NCBI RefSeq assembly: GCF_004924335.1
Contig: NZ_CP024633.1
Coordinates: forward strand, 1,860,001 to 1,924,000
DNA length: 64,000 nucleotides
Reading direction: 5' to 3'
Source of the DNA: Mycobacteroides salmoniphilum
GTDB lineage: Bacteria; Actinomycetota; Actinomycetes; Mycobacteriales; Mycobacteriaceae
Part shown: piece by piece, positions 49,879 through 59,303 of the stretch
Numbering within the stretch: position 1 is the stretch's first letter
Layout of the letters: each line of letters begins with the position of its first letter
The notes under the pieces: model-generated
Seen by the model: only the letters and a program-made list of their open reading frames with translations
Database searches by the model: none
Told to the model about the DNA's origin: nothing
Made by a program: the position numbers and the translations under genes

Positions 49879-50745
49879 GTGTCCGTATTCGTTGACATCG
49901 TTCCCCCCGAAGAATCGCCCGCCGAATCGAAGAAAGTCGCTGCGCGCCCGTCGCAATGGCGCCGCCGGCTGACTAATGCCGCCCTGCCTCTGCTGTCGGT
50001 GGTCGCCTTCGTCGGCATCTGGCAGCTGGCAGCGGCAAGCGGTATCTGGAACCAGACCTTTGTGCCGTATCCGAGCACCGTCTGGGACGCATTCATCGAG
50101 GTCTCCACCAACCACGACGGCGTCCATGGGTACGGCGGCTATCTACTGGCCGAGCACCTGTACATGACGCTGCGCCGCTTGCTTTTCGGTGTGCTCATCG
50201 GTGTCACCGGCGGCGTGCTGCTGGGCCTGGTCATGGGATCGGTCGGCTGGGTGCGCAGTGTCCTGGAACCCTGGCTGACCTTCCTGCGCACGCTGCCTCC
50301 GCTGGCCTACTTCTTCCTGTTGGTCATCTGGCTGGGTATCGACGAGGCCCCCAAGATCACGCTGCTGGCGTTGGCGGCGCTGCCCCCCGCCGCAGTCGCT
50401 ACCACGGCAGCCGTGGTCGCGGCACCAGTAGGGCTAGTGGAGGCCGCCCGCGCCCTGGGCGCCACCCGCTGGCAGGTGGTCCGCGACGTGGTCATCCCCT
50501 CGGCGCTGCCCGAGACATTCACCGGGGTGCGCCTGGCGGTGGGTATGGCCTATTCCTCGGTGGTCGCCGCCGAACTGTTCAACGGCATACCCGGCATCGG
50601 CGGTCTGGTGAAAGACGCCAGTAACTACAACAACACCCCGGTGGTGCTCGTCGGAATCTTCTCGATCGGGATCTCGGGGCTGGTGATCGACGCGGCATTG
50701 CGCGCCGTCGAGCGCCGTGCGGTGCCGTGGAGGGGAAAGGTATGA
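49879..50745 (+). CDS. ABC transporter permease, SsuC/TauC-like
   Basis: 288 residues with about six membrane helices and the BPD-type EAA loop (LVEAARALGATRWQVVRDVVIPSALP), which contacts the ATPase. SsuC/TauC/NrtB-type permeases take up sulfonates, taurine, nitrate or similar small anions. GTG start at 49879; the N-terminal ~30 residues are polar and cytoplasmic. First gene of a complete importer: permease, binding lipoprotein, ATPase, all overlapping. The substrate is not clear because no sulfonate monooxygenase or nitrate reductase is adjacent. Confidence 0.88.
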   Translation: MSVFVDIVPPEESPAESKKVAARPSQWRRRLTNAALPLLSVVAFVGIWQLAAASGIWNQTFVPYPSTVWDAFIEVSTNHDGVHGYGGYLLAEHLYMTLRRLLFGVLIGVTGGVLLGLVMGSVGWVRSVLEPWLTFLRTLPPLAYFFLLVIWLGIDEAPKITLLALAALPPAAVATTAAVVAAPVGLVEAARALGATRWQVVRDVVIPSALPETFTGVRLAVGMAYSSVVAAELFNGIPGIGGLVKDASNYNNTPVVLVGIFSIGISGLVIDAALRAVERRAVPWRGKV

Positions 50746-51770
50746 GACCGGGCCGAATCGCGGCGGCGCTGCTGGTGGCGATAGGGGTGCTGTCCGGATG
50801 TGCCATCGACCACTCCGGCCTGCAGGATGGCAAACCGACCATCCGGATCGGCTATCAGAACTTCCCCAGCGGCGACCTGGTGGTCAAGCAAAATCGTTGG
50901 CTGGAAACGGCTTTGCCCGAATACAACATCAAATGGACTCGATTCGACTCGGGCGCCGATGTCAACACCGCATTCATCGCCAGGGAACTGGACTTCGGGT
51001 CCCTGGGTTCGAGTCCTTTCGCGCGAGGGTTATCGGCCCCGTTGAACATCCCGTACCGCCTGGCGTTCGTTCTCGATGTCGCGGGGGATAACGAGGCCCT
51101 GGTGGCCAGCAATCGCAGCGGTGTCACGACGATCGCCGGTCTCAAGGGCAAGCGGGTGGGCACCCCCTTCGCCTCCACCGCGCATTACAGCCTGCTGGCC
51201 GCATTGGCTCAGAACGGACTGTCGGCCAAGGATGTTCAGCTGGTGGACCTGCAGCCGCAGGCCGCGCTGGCCGCCTTCGATCGCGGCGACGTGGATGCCG
51301 TCTACACCTGGTTGCCCACAGTCGACCAGGTGCGCAAGAACGGCAGAGACCTCATCACCAGCCGACAGCTGGCCCAGGGGAGCAAGCCCACCCTGGACCT
51401 TGCTGCGGTGGCCAACGCCTTCTCCGACGCACACCCGGAGATTGTCGATGTGTGGCGCCAGCAACAGGCGCGGGCGCTCAGACTCATCCACGACGATCCA
51501 AGCACCGCCGCCAAGGCGATCGCCGCGGAGAACGGGCTCACCCCGCAGGAGGTGGCCGGCCAGCTCAAGCAGGGCATCTACCTCACTCCCGGCGAGATCG
51601 CCTCACCGAAATGGCTTGGTGAGGAAGGGAAGCCGGGCCATATCGCCGTGGACCTGCAGAGCGCGTCGCTGTTTCTGGCCGAACAAAAACAGATTCCTAC
51701 CGCCGCGCCGCTTTCGACGTTCGAGAATGCCGTCTACACGAAGGGTCTGCCCGGTGTCATTAGTCGATGA
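50742..51770 (+). CDS. ABC importer substrate-binding lipoprotein, SsuA/TauA-like
   Basis: 342 residues with a lipoprotein signal peptide ending VLSGC (cysteine about residue 20), so anchored on the outer face of the membrane. The periplasmic-binding-protein fold of the NMT1/THI5/SsuA type is seen in RIGYQNFPSGDLVVKQNRW, DFGSLGSSPFARG, LKGKRVGTPFASTAHY and DVDAVYTWLPTVDQ. ATG 50742 (ATGA overlap with the permease) is preferred over GTG 50727. It overlaps the ATPase by 17 bases. Confidence 0.88.
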   Translation: MRPGRIAAALLVAIGVLSGCAIDHSGLQDGKPTIRIGYQNFPSGDLVVKQNRWLETALPEYNIKWTRFDSGADVNTAFIARELDFGSLGSSPFARGLSAPLNIPYRLAFVLDVAGDNEALVASNRSGVTTIAGLKGKRVGTPFASTAHYSLLAALAQNGLSAKDVQLVDLQPQAALAAFDRGDVDAVYTWLPTVDQVRKNGRDLITSRQLAQGSKPTLDLAAVANAFSDAHPEIVDVWRQQQARALRLIHDDPSTAAKAIAAENGLTPQEVAGQLKQGIYLTPGEIASPKWLGEEGKPGHIAVDLQSASLFLAEQKQIPTAAPLSTFENAVYTKGLPGVISR

Positions 51771-52563
51771 TGTGGAAGCCGCCACGGAGGAACGGAGCAC
51801 CGGATCCATCCGGATCAGCGGTGTCACGCACCGGTACGGCAGCGGCGCGGCCCGGACGACAGCGCTGGGCCCGGTGGACCTGACTGTCGATCCGGGGACT
51901 TTTCTCGTGCTGGTCGGGGCTTCCGGCTGCGGTAAGAGCACCCTGCTGCGGCTCCTGGCCGGATTCGAGTCGCCCAGCGAAGGGGCCGTACAAGTGGCAG
52001 GCGACGCACCCACGCCCGGCATCACCTCCGGGGTCGTGTTCCAGCAGCCGCGTCTGTTTCCCTGGCGCACGGTTGGGGGAAATGTCGAGCTGGCCCTGAA
52101 ATACGCGAAGGTGCCTCGGGAACGGTGGGGGCAACGTCGTGACCAGCTGCTGGCCCGTGTCGGGCTGGAAGGCACTGCCGGGCGGCGCATCTGGGAGATC
52201 AGCGGCGGCCAGCAGCAACGGGTGGCCATCGCCCGCGCCCTCGCCGCGGAGACTCCGCTGTTTCTGCTCGACGAGCCATTCGCGGCGCTGGACGCACTCA
52301 CCCGCGAACGCCTCCAAGAGGATGTTCGTCAGGTCAGCGCCGAGTCGGGCCGTACCACCGTGTTCGTCACGCACAGCGCCGACGAGGCCGCCTTCCTCGG
52401 ATCGCGCATCGTGGTGCTGACCCGCCGTCCAGGGCAAGTGGCACTGGACATCCCGGTGAACCTGCCCAGAACCGGCATCGACCCGGACGATCTACGCCGT
52501 TCCCCCGAATACGCCGAACTGCGCACCGAAGTGGGCAAGGCCGTGAAAGCCGCGGCCGCCTAG
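51754..52563 (+). CDS. ABC importer ATPase, SsuB/TauB-like
   Basis: 269 residues. Walker A GASGCGKSTLLRLLAG, Q-loop in VFQQPRLFPWRTV, signature ISGGQQQRVAIARALA, Walker B LFLLDEPFAALDALT and H-loop VTHSADEAAF are all intact. GTG 51754 with AAGGG upstream is chosen; the frame is open much further upstream, but that lies in the binding-protein gene. GTG 51772 is an alternative. Its stop codon shares CTAG with the stop of the convergent ankyrin gene. Confidence 0.9.
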   Translation: MSLVDDVEAATEERSTGSIRISGVTHRYGSGAARTTALGPVDLTVDPGTFLVLVGASGCGKSTLLRLLAGFESPSEGAVQVAGDAPTPGITSGVVFQQPRLFPWRTVGGNVELALKYAKVPRERWGQRRDQLLARVGLEGTAGRRIWEISGGQQQRVAIARALAAETPLFLLDEPFAALDALTRERLQEDVRQVSAESGRTTVFVTHSADEAAFLGSRIVVLTRRPGQVALDIPVNLPRTGIDPDDLRRSPEYAELRTEVGKAVKAAAA

Positions 52564-53786
52564 CCGTTGTGCGGGTGCTCGCGCAAGAGCGCCGCGGCTT
52601 CGGTCTGGTACGCGTGCTCTGCCCATTGCGCAGGTGTTGACCCAAAGCGGGTATCGGCAATCGCGCGATCGGCCCCGGCCTCCAGAAGTTGGCGAATCAG
52701 CACCAGATCACCGGCCCAGGCCGCCTGGTGCAGCGGTGTCGCACCTTCTTCGTCGCGGGCATTGACGTCGATGGGGAAGGAGGGCGTCACGACAGTGACG
52801 CCCGCGGTATCGATTCCGTGCCGCGCGAGCAGCTCCAGACGATCGGCGAACCCATGCTCGGCGGCCCAGGTGACCTGCCGCCGCCACATCTGCTCGCGGG
52901 TCTCCATGGCTTCGCCCAGGCGACGCTCCCATGGGCTCGGGCCGGCATCGGCCAACCCGTGCGAGAACAGCAGCTCCAGATGCGAATCGTCGGGACGGAA
53001 CATCCTGTTGTAGAGGGTCTGCTGGTCCACCGGGTGTGCACCCCGCCGCAGCAGCACGGTGGCCAGTGCCTCGGCGAAGGGGTGGCGGGGCTGGCGTCGG
53101 GGCCCCTGCTCACCCTCACCGAACACCCCCGTCAACACGGTGAACGGGGTGGACAGTCCGCGCCACAGATATCCCGAGTTCGGGTCGGCGCCGCCATCGA
53201 GAAGAAGGTGCGCGGCCGCGAGCGTGTCGTCCATGGTGCGGCCCAGTGGTGCCCGTGCATAGCAGAGGTACGTCAGCGGGGACCAGTCGTACGGACCGCC
53301 GCTCGTGGTCGCCAGTGCCGGTTGCGCCGCCAGGTGATGTGCGAGCGCGACCGGGTCGGCGGCGGAGGCGGCGGCCCACACATGCCGATCCACCAGCGCG
53401 GGATCGGCGGCCACCAGATCGGCCGCTGCCTGCCAGCGCGGAGGTTCGTCGTCCTCGTCATACCGTAACGAGGCGAGGGCGCAGAACCGGTCGGCGATGT
53501 CGAGGCCCGGTTCATGGACTGCGCTCGGATCGGTGCTGAGTCCGGCGGCAAGCTCGACATAGCGCACGAGCGCGGGCCAGCCGGTGAATCCGGAGCGGCG
53601 GGCCACCGTCAACTGGGCATCGTGCAGCGCGAATTGCTCACCCGCCAAGGCGATATCGGGGCGTGGATGGTGCTGACGCACCGCGTCGACTGCCACGGGG
53701 TCTGCGGTGCGCACCGCGCGCTGCAGTTGGCGCGCGTCATCGCGGACGCGATCGAGTGACGGATTGGTGGGAAGGGTGCTGGCCAT
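52560..53786 (-). CDS. Ankyrin-repeat protein
   Basis: 408 residues without signal peptide. Ankyrin-type repeats are visible at AAHLLLDGGADPNSGYLWRG and, clearest, near the C-terminus: NARDEEGATPLHQAAWAGDL then IRQLLEAGADRAIADTRFGS. The N-terminal half (RARQLQRAV-like region, FTGWPALVRYVELAAG, then FCALASLRYDED) is helical and holds degenerate repeats of the same kind found in other actinobacterial ankyrin proteins. Probably a protein-binding scaffold; partner unknown. Encoded alone. Confidence 0.8.
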   Translation of the reverse strand: MASTLPTNPSLDRVRDDARQLQRAVRTADPVAVDAVRQHHPRPDIALAGEQFALHDAQLTVARRSGFTGWPALVRYVELAAGLSTDPSAVHEPGLDIADRFCALASLRYDEDDEPPRWQAAADLVAADPALVDRHVWAAASAADPVALAHHLAAQPALATTSGGPYDWSPLTYLCYARAPLGRTMDDTLAAAHLLLDGGADPNSGYLWRGLSTPFTVLTGVFGEGEQGPRRQPRHPFAEALATVLLRRGAHPVDQQTLYNRMFRPDDSHLELLFSHGLADAGPSPWERRLGEAMETREQMWRRQVTWAAEHGFADRLELLARHGIDTAGVTVVTPSFPIDVNARDEEGATPLHQAAWAGDLVLIRQLLEAGADRAIADTRFGSTPAQWAEHAYQTEAAALLREHPHNG

Positions 53787-53891
53787 GACGGCCTCCTCTC
53801 GTGAACCCGATGTCCGCGAGACCAGGTGTGAGAAGAGGTCGGCTAAACCACGTCAAGGAGGGCAGGGAGGCTGAGCCTCTTCGGGCGGACA

Positions 53892-53913
53892 CCGGGCGCT
53901 CCTGCACGCCCGG
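53892..53913 (-). terminator. Hairpin downstream of the amidase gene
   Basis: CCGGGCG (53892-53898) pairs with CGCCCGG (53907-53913) over an 8-base loop, just after the amidase stop on the minus strand. A second small palindrome GAGGCT-G-AGCCTC lies at 53867-53879. Confidence 0.55.
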
Positions 53914-53929
53914 CACCCACATTACCGCG

Positions 53930-55405
53930 CTAGAGCGTGGGGCGTCGGTGTGCCCACGGCTCGGTCGCTTCGAGCTGAGCGGCCAGCCGGATGAGCAGAG
54001 ATTCACCGCCCAGTGGCGCGACGAACTGCACGCCGAGTGGCAGGCCCTTCGGGGTCTGATACAGCGGCAAGGAAATCGCCGGGCGCCCAGTGAGATTCGC
54101 CAACTGGGTGTAGGGGACCCAGCCGAGGTTGTCGTTGATCATGCTGTCGACGATGTTCGCGTACTTGAGCACGCGGGCAGTCTTGGTGCGCAGCAGTAGA
54201 TCGGATACGGCCGCCAGCGGCGCCGGGAGATTGAACTCGCCGATCCGTGGCGGAGCCTTGGCGAGTGTGGGCGTGAGCAGGAGGTCGTAGTCGCCGAAGA
54301 AGGTTGCCAGTTCCCGCACGTAGTTGTGTCGGCGCTCCACGGCCGCAACGTAATCGGGGCCGCTGGTGGCGCGGCCCAGAGCGGCGATGAGGAGGGTGTC
54401 GCGTTCGAACCCCTCGTCGCCCGCTCCGGTCAGCTTCTTGGTGTCGTCCACCTCGTAGGCGGCGTGCACAAACCAGGTCAGCAGGAAATCGCGGGCGAGC
54501 TGCCCGTCGTCGTAGGGGGCGCTCACCTCTTCCACCTCATGGCCCAAGTGAGTCAGGATGCGCACCGCGGCCTCGACGGCGGCCACCGCGGCGGGATCGG
54601 GATTCGGGGTGATGACGGTAGGGATGCGCACCCCGATCCGGAGCTTGCCGGGATCCCGGCCCACCTGCGAGGCATACGAATCCTCGGGCATCGCTGGGAG
54701 ATACGGCGATGTGGGCTCGGGGCCGGCGATGATGTCGAGCATGGCGGCGGTATCGCGGACGGTGCGCGACACCGTACCGCTGACCGCCGCTCCGTGCATG
54801 GGCTCACCGGCCCCCGGACCCATCGGAGTGATACCGCGACCGGGCTTGAGGCCCACCAGACCACAGCATCCCGCGGGGATGCGGATCGACCCACCCCCGT
54901 CACTGGCACCGGCCACCGGCACGATTCCCGCGGCCACGGCAGCGGCAGAACCGCCCGAGGACCCGCCCGGGGTGCGGTTCAGATCCCACGGATTACGGCT
55001 TGGCCCAAAGAGTTCCGGCTCGGTGATGCCCTTCGACCCGAATTCGGGGGTGTTGGTCTTGCCGAAGATGACGAGACCGGCATCGAGCCAGCGCTGCACG
55101 ATGGTGGAGTGTTCCGGGGCGGGCCGTGTGGACAACGCCCGGCACCCTCCCGATGTCGGGTGGCCCTTGTAGTCCTGGCCGAGGTCCTTGATGAGAAAGG
55201 GCACTCCGGCGAGCGGTCCGGTCAGCTCACCGGCGACCTGCTGGTCGGCCTCGGGGATGGTCCGGACGATGGCGTTGATGTCATCGTTGACCGCTACCGC
55301 CCGGGCACGGGCGGCGGCGAGCAGCTCGGCAGGACTGACCTGCTTGGTGGCAACCAGCTCGGCCAGGCCGGTGGCGTCGTGTTGGGAGTATTCGGAGAAA
55401 TCCAC
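53930..55405 (-). CDS. Amidase-signature-family amidase
   Basis: 491 residues. The Ser-cisSer-Lys triad of amidase-signature enzymes is complete: K73 (FLIKDLG), the Gly/Ser-rich block TPGGSSGGSAAAVAAG (cis-serine about residue 149) and nucleophile S173 in SDGGGSIRIPAG. No GatB or GatC gene is adjacent and the length and C-terminus differ from GatA, so it is probably a general amidase like mycobacterial AmiA/AmiB. Substrate unknown. 27 bases separate it from the glycosyltransferase gene downstream of its promoter. Confidence 0.9.
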   Translation of the reverse strand: MDFSEYSQHDATGLAELVATKQVSPAELLAAARARAVAVNDDINAIVRTIPEADQQVAGELTGPLAGVPFLIKDLGQDYKGHPTSGGCRALSTRPAPEHSTIVQRWLDAGLVIFGKTNTPEFGSKGITEPELFGPSRNPWDLNRTPGGSSGGSAAAVAAGIVPVAGASDGGGSIRIPAGCCGLVGLKPGRGITPMGPGAGEPMHGAAVSGTVSRTVRDTAAMLDIIAGPEPTSPYLPAMPEDSYASQVGRDPGKLRIGVRIPTVITPNPDPAAVAAVEAAVRILTHLGHEVEEVSAPYDDGQLARDFLLTWFVHAAYEVDDTKKLTGAGDEGFERDTLLIAALGRATSGPDYVAAVERRHNYVRELATFFGDYDLLLTPTLAKAPPRIGEFNLPAPLAAVSDLLLRTKTARVLKYANIVDSMINDNLGWVPYTQLANLTGRPAISLPLYQTPKGLPLGVQFVAPLGGESLLIRLAAQLEATEPWAHRRPTL

Positions 55406-55432
55406 CCGGCCAGCCTATGCGGCTTCAGGCGA

Positions 55433-56677
55433 TCAGGCGTTGGCCTTCTTCAGCACATCGTTGTAGATAGCGACGATCTTCTCGGTCTGCAGCGACTGAC
55501 GTGGCTCGTCCTGATGCGCGGCGACAACTTCGGTCATCTGTCGCAGCTTGTCACGGTCATCGGCCAGTGCCCGGATGGCCGCCGCGATCGCCTCGACGGA
55601 CTCGTTCTCCGTCACCAGACCACCGCCGTCGGGCACCGATTCGCCGAGGATATCGTCGCAGAAAATGACGGGGGTCGACATCGAAATAGCTTCCAGCAGA
55701 ACCAGTCCCTGAGTGTCGAAACCGTAGGACGTGAACAACAGGGCGCTGCTGGCTCCCATCGCCGCCAGGCAGCTGTCCTGGCTGACCCGGCCGCGCAACC
55801 GGATCCGATTGGAGGCTCCGTGCGAATCGACGTACTTCTTGATGGCGTGCTCGAGGTGACCGTCACCGTAGATGTCCATGACACAGTTCTTGACCTGGGT
55901 GGCCGCCTTCACGGCCTCCAGCACCCGCTTCTCCGGGGAGAGGCGTCCGCACCAGATCAGCCGCAGCGGCTCATCGTCGGTCGGCTTGTCGTCCGCCGCT
56001 TCACGGGCGATGTCCACCAGCTCGTCGTCGACACCGTTCGAGACCACCGAGATGGGCCGACGCAAGCCGCGGTCCGTGAGGGCCTGGGCGAAGTGCGTCG
56101 TCGGCGTGATCTCGTGGTCCACGGCCTGTGCCTGAGCCATCATCAGCTGCCACGCTCGCCGCGACGCGGCGGACTCCTGGACTGTGGTCAGGTGGAAATC
56201 CCTGGGCAGGTGGCGCTCCTGCATTTGACTGAAGATCCACGCCAACAGCAGGGGGTTGGGGCTGGCCTTCTCGAAGTACACGTCGTACCGGGTGTGCTTG
56301 GTCTGCACCACCGGGATGCCGTTGCGGCGGGCAGCCTCCACACCGGCGATGCAGACACCGAGGTCGCCCTGGCTGTGGATGATGTCGATGGGTCCGCGGG
56401 CGCGCAGCTCCCGGTCAATCAGCTCCTTGTTCGCCGCTCCCGGCCATACGAAGGTGAAGTCGTCGTGCTTGCCGAGCTTGCGCATCACCTCTGCCACGAA
56501 CGGCACGGGCTTGACCTCGACGACGTTCGGATCGGGGTCGGCGGTGTGGGCCAGTGGTGCGGTGAACACCGTCACCTTGTGCCCCAGCCGCTCCAGGCCA
56601 TGACGCTGCCGCGCCACCGAGATCTGCGCCCCGCCCAGGCTCTCGGGATGAAGATCGGTGAACAGCGCAATATGCAT
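55433..56677 (-). CDS. Glycosyltransferase, GT4 family
   Basis: 414 residues with the GT-B fold. N-terminal acceptor domain: TDLHPESLGGAQISVARQ and IPVVQTKHTRYDVYFEKAS. C-terminal nucleotide-sugar domain: LIWCGRLSPEKRVLEAV, YGDGHLE, and the E-x7-E motif region FDTQGLVLLEAISMSTPVIF. It resembles mannosyl- or glucosyltransferases of cell-envelope glycolipid synthesis; donor and acceptor cannot be told. ATG 56677 gives a normal N-terminus; the frame is open to 56893 but the extension overlaps pafA antisense. Divergent from pafA. Confidence 0.85.
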   Translation of the reverse strand: MHIALFTDLHPESLGGAQISVARQRHGLERLGHKVTVFTAPLAHTADPDPNVVEVKPVPFVAEVMRKLGKHDDFTFVWPGAANKELIDRELRARGPIDIIHSQGDLGVCIAGVEAARRNGIPVVQTKHTRYDVYFEKASPNPLLLAWIFSQMQERHLPRDFHLTTVQESAASRRAWQLMMAQAQAVDHEITPTTHFAQALTDRGLRRPISVVSNGVDDELVDIAREAADDKPTDDEPLRLIWCGRLSPEKRVLEAVKAATQVKNCVMDIYGDGHLEHAIKKYVDSHGASNRIRLRGRVSQDSCLAAMGASSALLFTSYGFDTQGLVLLEAISMSTPVIFCDDILGESVPDGGGLVTENESVEAIAAAIRALADDRDKLRQMTEVVAAHQDEPRQSLQTEKIVAIYNDVLKKANA

Positions 56678-56830
56678 CGTCGAAACCTTGTCGTTGTGTG
56701 CCAGTACGGCGTGCGGAAACCGGGCCCAACCCGAACCGAACCGTATCGGATCGCCGGTCGTGCTGCTGAGATACCCAGACAGAAGGTACTGAGAAAGGCC
56801 AGCCTCCCCGCCGCCGATGGCCTCACCCAG

Positions 56831-56836
56831 TAGTCT
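56831..56836 (+). promoter_or_regulatory. pafA -10 element (TAGTCT), probable leaderless promoter
   Basis: TAGTCT fits TANNNT and ends seven bases before the GTG at 56844; no Shine-Dalgarno is present. Confidence 0.45.
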
Positions 56837-56843
56837 CGATGCT

Positions 56844-58202
56844 GTGCAACGTCGAATTATGGGGATCGAGACCGAGTTCGGCGTCACGTGCACATTTCAC
56901 GGCCACCGTCGACTGAGCCCGGATGAGGTCGCCCGCTATCTGTTCCGTCGCGTGGTGTCCTGGGGACGCAGTTCCAACGTGTTCCTGCGCAATGGCGCAC
57001 GGCTCTACCTCGATGTGGGCAGCCACCCGGAGTACGCCACCGCCGAATGCGACAGCCTGGTGCAGCTGGTCACCCATGACCGTGCCGGGGAACGTGTCCT
57101 GGAGGACCTGCTGATCGATGCCGAGCAGCGCCTGTCCGACGAGGGCATCGGCGGCGACATCTACTTGTTCAAGAACAACACCGACTCGGCCGGCAACTCC
57201 TATGGCTGCCACGAGAACTACCTCATCGTGCGGGCGGGGGAGTTCTCCCGGATTTCCGATGTGCTGCTGCCCTTCCTGGTGACACGCCAGCTGATCTGTG
57301 GCGCGGGCAAGATACTGCAAACCCCCAAGGCGGCGACCTTCTGCTTGTCGCAACGCGCCGAACACATTTGGGAAGGCGTGTCCTCGGCGACCACCCGCAG
57401 CCGTCCCATCATCAACACCCGCGATGAGCCGCACGCGGACGCCGAGAAGTACCGGCGGCTGCACGTCATCGTCGGCGACTCCAACATGTCCGAGTCGACC
57501 ACCATGCTCAAGGTCGGCACCGCGGCGCTGGTGCTGGAGATGATCGAAAGTGGCGTCGCTTTCCGGGACTTCTCGCTGGATAACCCGATCCGCGCCATCC
57601 GTGAGGTCAGCCATGACCTCACGGGCCGCCGCCCCGTGCGGCTCGCCGGTGGGCGTCAGGCCAGTGCGCTGGACATCCAGCGTGAGTACCACGCTCGCGC
57701 CGTCGAGCACCTGAACACGCGCGAGCCGAACGCGCAGGTCGAGCAGGTCGTGGAACTCTGGGGACGCACGCTGGATGCCGTTGAGGCCCAGGACTTCTCG
57801 AAGGTCGACACCGAGATCGACTGGGTGATCAAGCGCAAGCTGTTCCAGCGCTATCAGGACCGCTACAACATGGAGCTGTCCGACCCGAAGATCGCCCAGC
57901 TGGACCTGGCCTATCACGACATCAAGCGCGGCAGGGGCGTGTTCGACCTGCTGCAGCGCAAGGGGTTGGCCGCCCGTGTCACCACCGACGAGGAGATCAA
58001 GGCCGCCGTCGACCAGCCTCCGCAGACCACCCGCGCCAAGCTGCGCGGTGATTTCATCACCGCCGCTCAGGAGGCCGGCCGCGATTTCACGGTGGACTGG
58101 GTGCACCTCAAGCTCAACGACCAGGCACAGCGCACGGTGTTGTGTAAGGACCCGTTCCGGTCCGTCGACGAGCGGGTGGAACGGCTCATCGCCAGCATGT
58201 AG
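56844..58202 (+). CDS. pafA: Pup-protein ligase PafA
   Basis: 452 residues. Forms the isopeptide bond between deamidated Pup and target lysines using ATP. Seen: [20 protein letters not shown] (Mg/ATP-binding glutamates), catalytic D57 in [35 protein letters not shown] and [19 protein letters not shown]. The Dop-type loop is missing, which separates it from Dop. GTG 56844 (protein starting MQRRIMG) gives the exact family length; the nine-residue extension to 56817 is rejected. Confidence 0.97.
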   Translation: MQRRIMGIETEFGVTCTFHGHRRLSPDEVARYLFRRVVSWGRSSNVFLRNGARLYLDVGSHPEYATAECDSLVQLVTHDRAGERVLEDLLIDAEQRLSDEGIGGDIYLFKNNTDSAGNSYGCHENYLIVRAGEFSRISDVLLPFLVTRQLICGAGKILQTPKAATFCLSQRAEHIWEGVSSATTRSRPIINTRDEPHADAEKYRRLHVIVGDSNMSESTTMLKVGTAALVLEMIESGVAFRDFSLDNPIRAIREVSHDLTGRRPVRLAGGRQASALDIQREYHARAVEHLNTREPNAQVEQVVELWGRTLDAVEAQDFSKVDTEIDWVIKRKLFQRYQDRYNMELSDPKIAQLDLAYHDIKRGRGVFDLLQRKGLAARVTTDEEIKAAVDQPPQTTRAKLRGDFITAAQEAGRDFTVDWVHLKLNDQAQRTVLCKDPFRSVDERVERLIASM

Positions 58203-58214
58203 CGGGATCCCGCT
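58201..58214. repeat. 14-bp perfect palindrome at the end of pafA
   Basis: AGCGGGATCCCGCT begins inside the pafA stop codon. A loopless palindrome cannot form a tight RNA hairpin unless central bases open, so it may act as a weak terminator or a binding site. Confidence 0.35.
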
Positions 58215-58297
58215 GCGATCGTGATGCTTCCGTCGAACGTCGAACAAACTTTCGCAACACCCCCTAAAGTGCTGGCAGGAAACACGCCATAGTCCTC

Positions 58298-58303
58298 TAA
58301 GCT
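58298..58303 (+). promoter_or_regulatory. pafB -10 element (TAAGCT), probable leaderless promoter
   Basis: TAAGCT fits TANNNT and ends seven bases before the GTG at 58311. It would let pafBC be transcribed apart from pafA. Confidence 0.45.
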
Positions 58304-58310
58304 TGCCGCC

Positions 58311-59303
58311 GTGGCGATCTCCAAAGTCGAGCGGTTAATGAACCTGGTGATCTGCCTGCTGTCCACCCGCACCTATGTCACCGCCGAACGCATCCGTACG
58401 TCGGTGGCCGGTTACTCGGACTCGCCGAGCGACGAGGCCTTCAGCCGGATGTTCGAGCGCGATAAGAACGAGCTGCGCGATCTGGGCATACCGCTGGAGA
58501 CAGGGAAGGTGTCGTCCTTCGACGCCACCGAGGGGTACCGCATCCGCCGTGACGCCTACGAGCTGCCCGATATCACCCTCACCGCCGACGAGTCCGCAGC
58601 CGTCGCTGTCGCCACCCAGCTGTGGCAGTCGCCCGAGCTGGTCACCGCCGCGCAGGGCGCGCTGATGAAGCTGCGCGCGGCGGGGGTGGATGTCGACCCG
58701 GCCGCAGAGAATGTTTCGGTGGCGGCGCCTGCCGCCATGCCCGGCGGTCGTGGATCGGAATCGGTACTGCGAATTCTGCTGTCCGCCATCGACTCCGGTC
58801 ACGCCGTGCACTTCGGGCACCGGCCGTCACGTGCCGAGCCGTATGTCACGCGCACCGTCGAGCCCTGGGGCGTGATCACCGATCGCGGCCGCTGGTACCT
58901 CGTCGGACATGACCGGGACCGGAACGCCACCCGCACTTTCCGGCTCTCCCGTATCGGGGAGGACGTCACGATGCTCGACAAACCGGGGACTGTCCGTCGT
59001 CCCGAGGGGGTGGACCTGCGCGCCATCGTGGCCCGGGCCGTCGGCGACGGCCCGGTGCGGATCACCGCACGGGTGTGGATCGCCGAAGGACGCGCCCAGG
59101 AGCTGCGCCGGATGGGTGCCGTCGTCGAACCACAGCGGCGAGGAGAGCGCGACGGGGATGTGGTCGAGATCGAGGTGGCCTCACCCGACCGGCTGGTTCG
59201 CTCGATCGCCTCCCACGGCGCCGATGCGGTCGCGTTGGAGCCGGCACAGGTGCGCGACGAGGTCATCGCTCGTCTTCAGGAGCACGCAGGAGTCACGGCA
59301 TGA
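58311..59303 (+). CDS. pafB: WYL-domain transcriptional regulator PafB
   Basis: 330 residues. With PafC it activates the LexA-independent DNA-damage response of mycobacteria. N-terminal winged helix-turn-helix (ISKVERLMNLVICLLSTRTY, RMFERDKNELRDLGIPLET) is followed by the WYL domain, here with EPWGVITDRGRWYLVGHDRDR and the FRLSRIGEDVTML strand. WYL domains in this family are thought to sense nucleic acid. The GTG start has no Shine-Dalgarno but a well-placed -10. Its stop overlaps the pafC ATG. Confidence 0.95.
   Translation: MAISKVERLMNLVICLLSTRTYVTAERIRTSVAGYSDSPSDEAFSRMFERDKNELRDLGIPLETGKVSSFDATEGYRIRRDAYELPDITLTADESAAVAVATQLWQSPELVTAAQGALMKLRAAGVDVDPAAENVSVAAPAAMPGGRGSESVLRILLSAIDSGHAVHFGHRPSRAEPYVTRTVEPWGVITDRGRWYLVGHDRDRNATRTFRLSRIGEDVTMLDKPGTVRRPEGVDLRAIVARAVGDGPVRITARVWIAEGRAQELRRMGAVVEPQRRGERDGDVVEIEVASPDRLVRSIASHGADAVALEPAQVRDEVIARLQEHAGVTA

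Noticed and set aside
54326..56833. An 835-codon open frame on the plus strand
   Set aside because: It runs antisense to the clear amidase and glycosyltransferase genes. Its protein has no recognisable motif and the composition expected of a high-GC shadow frame.
56823..58247. A 474-codon open frame on the minus strand
   Set aside because: Antisense to pafA; no domain and no usable start context.
58203..58310. PafBC-type damage promoter (TTGTC-like element with spaced TANNNT) upstream of pafB
   Set aside because: No TTGTC-like element at the needed distance from the -10 was found.
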